From assembly GCF_963169125.1 (NCBI RefSeq), contig NC_084798.1:175799980-175863979 (forward strand): a stretch of DNA of 64,000 nt, written 5' to 3'. Position numbers and translations under genes: made by a program. Source of the DNA: Humulus lupulus (lineage: Eukaryota > Streptophyta > Magnoliopsida > Rosales > Cannabaceae). Below the pieces are notes generated by a model. It made no database searches and was not told where the DNA came from. It saw nothing but the letters and a program-made list of their open reading frames with translations. Positions 55,819-64,000 of this stretch are shown piece by piece; position 1 is the stretch's first letter; each line of letters opens with the position of its first letter.

Positions 55819-57589
55819 ATGTCTAGCTCAAATTCTATATCTTCTTTACATGCAAATGAAAAGTTGACTAGTGAAAACTACATGAAATTGAAATCAAACT
55901 TGAACATTATATTAATATGTGAGAACCACAAATTTGTCTTGACTGAGGTATGTCCTACAGTCCCTCTCGCTACTGCTGCCAAAACTGCAAGGGAAAAGTT
56001 TGATAATTGGATCTTATCAAACAACAAAGCAAAGTGTTATATGCTTGCAAGTATGAACGATGTGCTCAAAAAGAAGTTTGAGAACACTGAAAATTCTTAT
56101 AAGATCTGGGATACCCTTCAAGATATGCTTGGGGAGCAGTCAGATCAGTGCAGGTATGAGGCCACCAGATCCTACATGACCAAGAAAATGAAGAAAGGAG
56201 TTTCTGTCAAAGAACATGTATTAGACATGATCAATATAATGCACGATGCCATTATCCATGGGGAAATCATTGATGAAAGGACTCAAGTAAGCATTATACT
56301 TTAATCGCTTTATCCAGCTTACAAAGGTTTCACAACCAACTATGTCATGAACAAATTATCATATAACATGACACAGTTGTTGAATTAGTTGCAAACTTAT
56401 GAATATCTTAACAAAGGTCCTGAGAAAGAAGGAGAAGAAAATGTTGCTGATTCTAACCCATCCACTTCAAAAGCTAAAACCAAAAAGAGGAAAAATGGAA
56501 ATGGAAAGGACAAAGAGAAAGAAAAAGACAAAAATTCAAAGAATCCTAATAAGTCATCCAAAGGCAGAGAGAACAAGAACACCAAGAGCTTCAAAAAGAA
56601 GACCCCAAAAGGGACTTGTTTTCACTGTGGAGTAGATGGTCACTGGAGGAGAAACTGTCCAAAGTATCTCGCTGACCTGAAAGAGAAAAAGAAAGGTAAA
56701 TTTGATTTACTTGTGTTAGAAGCTTGTTTAGTGGAAGACAATTCCTCATCTTGGATAGTAGATTTAGGAGCCACTAATCATGTTTGTTTTTCTCTACAGA
56801 TTCTTAGTTCGACGAGGAAGCTTGCTGATGGAGAGGTGACTATGAGGGTAGGCAGTGGTCAAATTGTCTCTGCAGTAGCAATTGGAACAACCCGTCTGGA
56901 ATTTGAGAAGAATAAATTTCTTGTTTTAGAGAACATTTATTATATTCCTGGATTTTCTAGAAACTTAATTTCTGTTTCTATGTTGCATGAACAAGGTTTT
57001 AAGAATTCTTTTAATAATAACTCGATTTTTATTTCAAGATATGGTTTTAAGATATGTTCTGCAAAATCTATTGATGGGCATTATAAATTGCAGGCTAAAG
57101 AGAAATCTGCTTATAATTTTGAATTATTTAAAACAGCTAATCCTAGATCTATTAAATGACAAAAGATTGATTCCGATAGTGAAACATATCTGTGGCACTT
57201 GAGATTGGGTCATATTGGTCTAGACAGAATTAATAGGCTTGTAAAGCATGGTCCTTTAAGAGAACTATCTATTGGATCTCTCCCTGTTTGTGAATCCTGT
57301 CTTCAAGGCAAGATGACCAAGAGACATTTCTCTGCTAAAGGTTCAAGAGCTACAGAACCACTTTAGCTTGTACATACAGATGTTTGCAGTCCACTTAATG
57401 TACAAGCAAGAGGAGGTTATGAATACTTCATCACTTTCATTAAAGATTATTCAAGATATGGTTACATATACTTAATGTAAAGAAAATCTGAAACTTTTGG
57501 AAAGTTAAAAGAATTTCAAGTAGAGGTTGAAAAGCAATTAGGTAAATCACTAAAAGTTCTTCGATCAGGTCGAGGAGTAGGGTACTTGG
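55819..57589 (+). pseudogene. C2 gag-pol (Ty1/copia), single frame with stops, cut by E4
   Basis: Start at ATG 55819 (MSSSNSISSLHANEKLTSEN). One frame runs to the E4 LTR with stops at 56302, 56386, 57157, 57364 and 57478 but no frameshift. Order: copia gag (TSENYMKLKSNLNIIL, YILASM-like, VKEHVLDMINIMHDA), a Lys-rich linker, an intact zinc knuckle CFHCGVDGHWRRNC (56619-56660), protease SSWIVDLGATNHVC (Leu in place of Ser/Thr beside the catalytic Asp), pre-integrase LWHLRLGHIGLDRINRLV...CESCLQGKM, and integrase start VHTDVCSPLN. It ends in KQLGKSLKVLRS and GYLV at the insertion site. RT would be beyond E4. It is the best-preserved copia reading frame here. Confidence 0.9.
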
Positions 57590-58117
57590 TGTACGCCCTG
57601 ATATTCAGCCCGGGTCTTTTATGTAGATCAAGTACCGCTGGCTAGCTAAGAACAGTACTAAAGGATCTACAAGTTGACATCTCCTCTGCGAAGGCAGTGC
57701 GATTCCCCAGGTGATAACACGAGCTGAGGAATACGAAGCATTAAGGCACGAGCTGGAGATGGATATAAAGCACAACCTCCTAGGAGCAAGCTGGCATTAT
57801 GTTCAGGTCGTGGTACTCTGACATTCTGCCATATCCAGGAGTCTATATAAACCTGGATACGTTATTTATAAACGTGTGTGGTCAAACACTATATGTCTGT
57901 TATCCCTGAATTCTCGGATGTGTAACATAAACATGCATGATCAAACATCACATGTCTGATTATGCCAGATGACCCATGATCAATTTTACCTAATGATTAG
58001 ACCATACCTTAATATATATATATATATATTGTAATATTCACCATTTGTGCAAGACAGGTCACAAATGGGATGGGGATTCACGTGATGACCCTTACACCTA
58101 TCCTGGGATGGTTCTTC

Positions 58118-58125
58118 TATAAATA
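58118..58125 (+). promoter_or_regulatory. TATA box of E4 LTR
   Basis: TATAAATA in ttcTATAAATAcca, about 95 bp before the leader hairpin, matching the other Tat-like LTRs. Confidence 0.65.
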
Positions 58126-58219
58126 CCAAGACCTTGGATAGAAAAGAGGTTCGGTTTTCTCCGTGTAATACATATATTCTGTCAAAATATAGAGAGAGAT
58201 ACAGTAATAATATCGACTC

Positions 58220-58251
58220 GTGGACTAGGGGGATTTTAACCTCCGAACCAC
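58220..58251 (+). other. Conserved leader hairpin in E4 LTR
   Basis: GUGG-ACUA-GGGGG-AUUUUAA-CCUCC-GAA-CCAC: outer 4-bp stem and inner 5-bp stem with one G-U pair. Inner-stem bases differ from H1, E2 and E3 but pairing is kept. Confidence 0.6.
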
Positions 58252-58388
58252 GTAAAAAGGAACGAGTGTTCTTACTATATCTATCTAAGCTTCCTTAAGA
58301 ATTATTATTCATATTGCGGTTTATCCTTAAGCACTAGTTTTCTCCAGCTAATTACGTAATTCACTATTGGCGAAAAACTGCGTCAACA

Positions 58389-58453
58389 GTTTGGTGCTTT
58401 CATTGAGAGCTGCGAATTAGTGCTATTGAAAAAGATTCATAACAAAGTTCATC
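58389..58453 (+). other. E4 primer-site region and short leader
   Basis: GTTTGGTGCTTTCATTGAGA right after the LTR end, as in E3 and H1. Only 65 bp separate the LTR from the gag ATG. Confidence 0.6.
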
Positions 58454-60582
58454 ATGGTGGTCACTCGTTCAAGGCACGGTAACGAAACGGATCAGCATAG
58501 TAGGCAGGAGGCTCACCATACCGTTGTTTCCGGCGAGCAAGACCCAGAGATTCAACAGCAGTCGGGAAAGCAACCGATGGGCTAGGACGACACTGGAAGT
58601 TCAGCACCTTTACCACCGAATCTGAACCCGGATTACTTGACTGCGGTGGAAATGGAGAACATGCAGTTGAGGAGCCATCTAGCCAAAGCAAACAAGCAAA
58701 TCGAGGAAGCCTTGGCTTGGCTACCCCCTCTTGCAACCGACGTTAACATCGGAGAGAGGCAAGGCGGGACTCGTAAGTCCTGTCGGGATAGTTAACCCAG
58801 GCCAAGTCGATCGGCTAGAGCCTCAACTCCAAGTACTGCGCCCATGTCACACAATCATCAAGAGACCCCGTTTGGTGGCTTTCCCAGGGATCATCAACGA
58901 GTCAGCCGGTCAGTCAAAACCTCGACTCTGAGTTCAGCACCACCATCAAATTCCCATGGCAACCCACACATATGGTCAAGGACGAACTCACAAAGACGGC
59001 ATGTCCCAACTGACTTCCCTGTACCGCGATCAGATCGTTAGGCACAAGGAACCAGAAATGGTGGAGCAGAGCAACTGCGAGCTAACTTGGTCTGACCTGA
59101 TGGGACGAGAATCGCCTCACCAATCAAACATCCTCCATCGTCGATAAGGCATCCGTCTGCGCCTTGTCCTGCTCAAGATGTTCCTGCCTACAAAAATAGC
59201 AGGAGGAATCCTCCTCCCGCTGCCCCTACTCATGCTCCGCGAGCCCGCAAAAATGTCTCGGATCCTCATCCTCACCCGCAAGCTCTGAGTTTCTCTAATG
59301 GAAGCTATTTGATGGAGGGTCATCGAAGTGATAAGACTAGCGCAGATTTGAGAAATCAGCTAAGTTTAGCGTAGAACCCTCGAGTTGATCCACAAACCGA
59401 TCTGCGAGATCGACTAAACTCACAAAGGAGAAATCCAGTTCGCGATGGAATCAGTGGCACTCTTCATGAGGGAAGTCCTTCTGTAGTACACGATAATGGG
59501 AATGTCCCACCAAAACAGGCTCGAGCTTGGAGGGATAATAACCCACCAAATGTGTACGGCCAAACGGGAGTTGTTGAACAGACCCAGGGAGCCAAAGACC
59601 AAACCCTTGAGAGATTAGCCCAGATGGAGGAGCTGATGAAAAGACTCCTATCAGAGAAGGAAAAAGATGAGTATGAATCCGGGGATGAGCTCGAGCTCTT
59701 CGCCCCCAACATCGCAGCTACACCATACCCGTCCAGGTTTCAGGATGCCCCATTTATCAAAATTCGATTGATATGAGGATTCGTCCGACCACTTGGGAAT
59801 TTTCAATACTTTGATGATGGCCCATAATATCGGACCTGAGCTGAGGTGCTTGGTATTCCCTTCGACTCTGGTCAGACCGGCCAGGAAATGGTTCAAGCAA
59901 TACAAAAGACATTCTATCTGCTCGTGGAAGAGTTTCTCCGGTGACTTTAAGAGGGCGTTCCGGGCTTCTCAAGCAGCTCAGATCCAGGTAGACTCCCATG
60001 CAAACGTAAAGCAGCAGCCTAGGGAACCTCTGAAAGCTTATTTGAGTAGGTTCGCCAACATTGCTGTGCTAGCTAGAGATGCGGATAAAAGTTCTAGGCT
60101 TATGGCGATGAGAACAGGAATCCCGGTTGGGGGCGACCTATGGAAATAAATCCAGAGAAATGGCGTCAACACCGTGGCAAGTTCCTGAACAGGGCTCAAA
60201 GGTGGATCAACTTGGGAGAGGCGTGAGCCTCGATCGCAGGAACCAGCCAAGTCTCTGCTCTGCCCGTTGGAGCGGTAACGAACGTTGCAACTACGACTCA
60301 AACTGTTACCCAGGATAACCAAGGGGGAGGGAGCAAGAGAAAGGGAAATCGTGAGGGCGGCCAGAATGGTTCAAAGAAAAATAAGCCCGTGGAGAAGTTC
60401 AAACAATTTATGCGTCTTACACCGACCTCACGCATACCAGAGAGCACATCTTCCTGGAAAATTCTACCCGCCTTCCGTGGAAGAAGCCGTAGCCTCTAAA
60501 AAATCAAAGGGCAAAGAGAGATCCTTCAAAATTTTGTCAATTCCACAATGACATTGATCACAACACCGATGACTGCAGGCAT
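58454..60582 (+). pseudogene. E4 gag
   Basis: Start at ATG 58454 (MVVTRSRHGNETDQHSRQEA). N-terminal coiled coil MENMQLRSHLAKANKQIEEA, then stops and frameshifts. Segment 59552-59776 (MEELMKRLLSEKEKDEYESG) precedes the gag fold at 59793-60149 (PARKWFKQYKRHSICSW, FKRAFRASQAAQ, LKAYLSRFANIAVLARD, MAMRTGIPVGGDLW). The basic C-terminal region (GGGSKRKGNREGGQNGSKKN) is in another frame. The His-Cys-type motif (CQFHNDIDHNTDDCRHLKDE) spans about 60537-60596. Not translatable as one protein. Confidence 0.8.
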
Positions 60583-61335
60583 TTGAAGGATGAGATCGAA
60601 ACCTTCATCAGGGTCGGGCCTCTGGCTCAATACGCCTGGAATCAAGTCACCCCTAATCAGCTCGCTGGGCGAAACATTCAATCAGCTCCGGAAACCCCTG
60701 CGAATCATAACGGAGCTCAGGTGAATCAGGACATCCCTCCTTCGATAACAGGGGGAGAGATAACAACCATATTCGAAGGCCCTCATCTGGCAGGAACGAG
60801 CAAAAATGCCCAGAAGAGGTACGTCAATGAGCTGAGGTCTCACAATAGAGTTGAGTTTGTCCCAGAGCAGCGTTTGTCTAAGAAAAAACGATTGGAGAAA
60901 CAACCCATCAGTTTTACTAAAGAAGACGCTAGTCATGTCCGGTTCCCGCATAATGACCCTCTGGTCATAACCGTCCAGCTCGCCAATCAGAGAGTTAGGC
61001 GGACACTGGTTGATAACAGGAGTTCTATGAACCTGTTATTCAAGTCCACACTGGAGAAGATGGGATTGTCTGTGACCGAGCTGAAGGCAACCTCCATGAT
61101 GCTGTATGGATTTTTCGGCGAGGGATTGGTAGCTATCGGGACGATCGAGTTGGTGATAACCTTGGGTGAGGGACCACGAACTGTTTCCAAGTTGCTCGAG
61201 TTTGTGGTCGTCGATTGTCCGACCACATACAATGCAATCTTAGGAAGACCTACGCTGATAGCATTCGAAGCCATAACTTCTGTCTGCCACCTTGTGATCA
61301 AATTCCCCTCGACTACGGGAATATGTACGTTTTGA
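60583..61335 (+). pseudogene. E4 protease region
   Basis: 250-aa open stretch, the longest intact Tat-like frame in the window. It opens with the gag end (KDEIETFIRVGPLAQYAWNQ), followed by a conserved FTKEDASHVRFPHNDPLVIT. The active site VDNRSSMNLLFKSTLEKMG has Arg where E3 has Gly after Asp-Asn. The fold closes with TYNAILGRPTLIAF. It ends with TGA at 61333-61335. Probably inactive because of the Arg. Confidence 0.87.
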
Positions 61336-62476
61336 GGCAATCAGCACGCTGCCAAGTAATGCTATAGCATTTCCATGAAGGGAAAATCACAACCCGGGCA
61401 GCAAACAATGACCATACAGGATAGTGGCGAGGAATCCCAGGAAGTCAGAGCTGATCCTGAGATGGAAGAACCTCAACAAGTCAGTTGCAGGGGAAAGCAC
61501 CCCGAGTGAGGATGTTGATCCCCGAATAGGCAAAGATAGGTCCGAGCTCTAGGCTATTGAAGAACTCGAAGAAGTAAACATCAATCCCAAAGATGCTTCG
61601 AGGGTGGTTAAGCTCGGGAAATATCTTGACGCTAATAGAAGGGCGGAGCTGGTAGAATTTTTACAAAAAAAATCTAGATGTGTTTGCTTGGTCCCATGAA
61701 GACATGGTAGGGATCAGCCCAGATGTCATTATGCATACGCTTAACTTAGACAAAATCATGCCTACAAAATCCCAGAAACAGAGGCGCCTGGGTACAACCC
61801 GTGCTGAGGCCCTAGAAGAAGAAGTAGCTCGACTTCTAAAATGCAGTTTTATTCCCGAGGCTAAATACCCGATCTGGATGGCCAATCTTGTCCTGGTCCC
61901 AAAACCAAATGGGAAATGGCGAACCTGCATCGATTTCTCTGATTTGAACAATGCATGTCCTAAGGATTGTTTACCCTTTCCAAGGATTGACCAATTGGTG
62001 GATGCCACTGTGGAGCACGAGCTCATGTCCTTCATGGATGCCTACTCTAGATATAACCAGATCGCTATGAACCCTGCTGACCAGGAGCATACTAGCTTTA
62101 TGACTCCGACCAACATTTACTGTTATAAAGTCATGCCCTTCGGGCTGAAGAATGCTGGGGCAACCTACCAGAGATTGGTCAACAGGATGTTCGCTAATCA
62201 GATCGGGAAAAACATGGAAGTGTATGATGATGACATGCTGGTCAAGTCAAAAGCCGTCGATAACCATGTTTCCGACCTAGAGGAATGTTTTGGGTTCCTG
62301 AGGAAGTACAGTATGAGGTTAAACCCCTAGAAATGTACTTTAGGAGTGGCGTCAGGAAAATTTCTGGGGTACATAGTCAACACCAGAGGAATAAAGGCGA
62401 ACCCCGACAAAATCAGATCAGTGCTAGAGATGCCTTCGCCCAAGTCGCATAAAGATGTCCAAATCTAACAAGAAGA
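61336..62476 (+). pseudogene. E4 reverse transcriptase
   Basis: The acidic linker (61380-61640) is broken by stops. A run of eight A at 61665-61672 coincides with a frameshift. The 216-aa ORF at 61680-62330 has FAWSHEDMVGISPDVIMHTL, KPNGKWRTCIDFSDLNNACP, MSFMDAYSRYNQIAMNPADQ and MPFGLKNAGATYQRLVNRMF. The catalytic box is YDDD (62223-62234) where H1 and E3 have YVDD. A stop follows at 62328-62330, then GKFLGYIVNTRGIKANPDKI and a frameshift near 62465. Confidence 0.87.
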
Positions 62477-62940
62477 GTGGCAACCCTTAATCGGTTTATT
62501 TCTAAGTCGATTGACAAGTGTTTACCATTCTATACCTTGCTCCGTGGAAACAAAAAGTTTGAATGGAATGAGGAGTGCGAGCAGGATTTCCTCAATCTAA
62601 AGACACACTTAGTCGAGCTGCCAGTATTGTCTAAACCAACGACAGAAGAGCCCCTTTTTCTTTATTTAGCTGTGACGGAAAATGCAGCCAGCACCGTGCG
62701 GGTCCGAGAAGAGGACCGAGTTCAAAAGTCAGTGTATTATATAATCAAAAGACTTCTCGAAGCTGAATCTCGGTATCCTTTAATGGACAAAATGGCGTTC
62801 TGCCTTATTACAGCCTCCAGGAAACTTAGGCCGTATTTACAATCCCATTAAATCCATGTCATGACCGATCAACCTTTAAGGCAGGTATTGCAGAAACCAG
62901 AGGCATCGGGACGTCTATTGAAATGGGCAATCAACCTCAG
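62477..62940 (+). pseudogene. E4 first RNase H
   Basis: ORF 62477-62851: thumb NRFISKSIDKCLPFY, then RNase H LFLYLAVTENAASTV and VYYIIKRLLEAESRYPLMDK. Stop at 62849-62851 inside QSH*IHVMTDQP; the frame continues to SGRLLKWAINLS. In this family the first RNase H has lost several catalytic acids. Confidence 0.82.
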
Positions 62941-63380
62941 CTAGTTCGAAATACTATATGTACCCCAAACTACGATCAAAATCCAAGCCCTTACTGATTT
63001 CGTGGCTGAATGCACTAGATTCTCGGAGGGGCCCTTGAGAGAACCAGTGCAGGCATTATGGAGAATCTTCATGGATGGTTCATCTAACGAGAATGGGTCT
63101 GGAGCTAGAATCATCTTAATATCCCCAGAAGGGTATCGTTTCCACTCCGTACTACGGTTCGGATTCGTGGCATCCAACAACAAAGTCGAGTACGAAGCTT
63201 TATTGGCCGGGCTTAGAGTAGCGAAGGAGCTAAAGGCCATGGCCGTCCAATGCTATAGTGATTCCTAACTTGTGGTAAACCAAGTATTTGGGGAATATCA
63301 AGCCCAGGGGACCAATATGGCGGCTTACCTGGCCGAAGTGAAGAAGGAGTTGTTCGAGTTTGAATATGGCCTAGTCGAGT
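62941..63380 (+). pseudogene. E4 second RNase H
   Basis: Same frame as the domain before it, with stops at 62941-62943, 63266-63268 and 63380-63382. RIFMDGSSNENGSGARIILIS carries the first catalytic Asp, NNKVEYEALLAGLRVAKEL the Glu and CYSDS*LVVNQVF the next Asp. A typical Tat-lineage extra domain with active residues visible but interrupted by stops. Confidence 0.84.
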
Positions 63381-64000
63381 AGATCCCTCGCGAACAGAAT
63401 GTCAATGCTGATGCTTTGGCCAGACTCTGTACCTCCAAGGAAGTCGAAACTCTGAGCATAGTACTAGTGGAATTCTTGGAAAATCTGAGCGTGACAGAAA
63501 ATGCGATGGAGGTTGAGATGATCGATATCAGGCCGACCTGGATGACTCCCATAATAGAGTATCTTACGACAGGGAAATTTCTTGACAAGCAAAAAGACGC
63601 GAGGAGAATACTCTATCAAGCTCCAAGGTATACAATCATAAACGGGACGTTGTACCGACGTGGCCATTCCTTGCCTATTCTGCGATGTGTTCCGCCAGAG
63701 GAAGCCAAAACTATTTTGCAGGAGATGCATGAAGGCTTCTGTGGGGATCACGCTGGGGGAAAAACTTGGCCTTAAAAATACTAAGGCAGGGGTATTATTG
63801 GCATACTTTATCAAAGGATTCCATCTCCTACGTCCAAAAGTGTGACAAGTGCCAACGGTTTGCCACGATCTCCCGAGCCCCACCAATCGAGCTAAAAATG
63901 ATATCATCCCCATGGCCTGGTACTCCGAAGGGTCTTTTTGGCAGGCAAGGACCCCAAAGATGGAGCTTTGGGTCCGATCTGGGAAGGGCCCTATCAAATA
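63381..64000 (+). pseudogene. E4 integrase with catalytic-core deletion
   Basis: Linker and HHCC finger (63416-63915): PTWMTPIIEYLTTGKFLDK, EMHEGFCGDHAGGK, a one-base frameshift near 63770, then ISYVQKCDKCQRFATI. At about 63918-63922, after SSPWP, the sequence jumps directly to LRRVFLAGKDPKDGALGPIW, the integrase C-terminal tail. The DDE core, about 0.7 kb in E3, is missing. The window ends within the tail (EGPYQI). Confidence 0.85.

Larger units (their letters stand above)
57590..58388 (+). repeat. E4 5' LTR
   Basis: Starts TGTACGCCCTGATATTCAGC, alignable with the E3 LTR start, and ends CTGCGTCAACA. 799 bp. TATAAATA at 58118-58125; hairpin at 58220-58251; an AT dinucleotide run near 58012-58030. 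Confidence 0.87.
57590..64000 (+). mobile_element. E4: Tat-like Ty3/gypsy element, plus strand, cut by window end
   Basis: 5' LTR (57590-58388), primer region, gag, PR, RT, RNase H, second RNase H and a shortened integrase. Left flank CTTGG (57585-57589) is the likely target duplication, with its partner outside the window. It is inserted in the integrase of C2. Same family as H1, E2 and E3 but opposite orientation. The antisense gene and 3' LTR would lie to the right. Confidence 0.88.

Overview
The window is nuclear DNA of a flowering plant, probably a eudicot with a large, repeat-rich genome. No host gene is recognisable. Nearly every base belongs to nested, decayed LTR retrotransposons: Ty3/gypsy elements of a Tat-like type (pol order PR-RT-RNaseH-second RNaseH-INT), Ty3/gypsy chromovirus-like elements with a C-terminal chromodomain, and two Ty1/copia elements. 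The species cannot be fixed from the sequence.

Layout, left to right. S1 (1-1336, -) is an LTR inserted in H1, a minus-strand Tat-like element (1337-2064 plus 17001-23532). H1 was also invaded by two chromovirus-like copies lying head to head: A (2065-7177, -) and B (8326-17000, +), joined by a 1.15-kb TAG/CAG triplet array. H1 carries a foldback element in gag and lies inside copia C1 (23533-26262, -). After a 250-bp AT-rich flank comes Tat-like E2 (26511-37084, -, continuing beyond the window). E2 holds a solo LTR (S2, 27428-30201) and is split by copia C2 (LTR 37085-39255, +). C2 is in turn split by a complete 14.7-kb Tat-like element E3 (40287-54974, -, target-site duplication ATAAT), which holds solo LTR S3 (45576-48121). 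C2 coding sequence resumes at 54975-57589 and is cut by E4 (57590 to the window end, +), a fourth Tat-like copy.

Exact 5-bp target-site duplications are visible for E3 (ATAAT), S2 (CTTCC) and S3 (CTTGA), so these nesting relations are read directly from sequence. All coding regions carry stops, frameshifts or domain deletions. No element looks autonomous.

The most interesting biology is of three kinds. First, E2 and E3 carry a separate gene on the strand opposite gag-pol, between pol and the 3' LTR. In E3 it has its own TATA box, a spliced leader, several introns, a Transposase_28-like domain and a coiled-coil end. Second, the Tat-like LTRs share a small hairpin in the predicted transcript leader whose inner stem shows compensatory base changes, and a copia LTR has a similar fold. 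Third, the A/B junction shows an apparent inverted-element rearrangement with a triplet tract that seems to have grown from a short TAG run native to the LTR.
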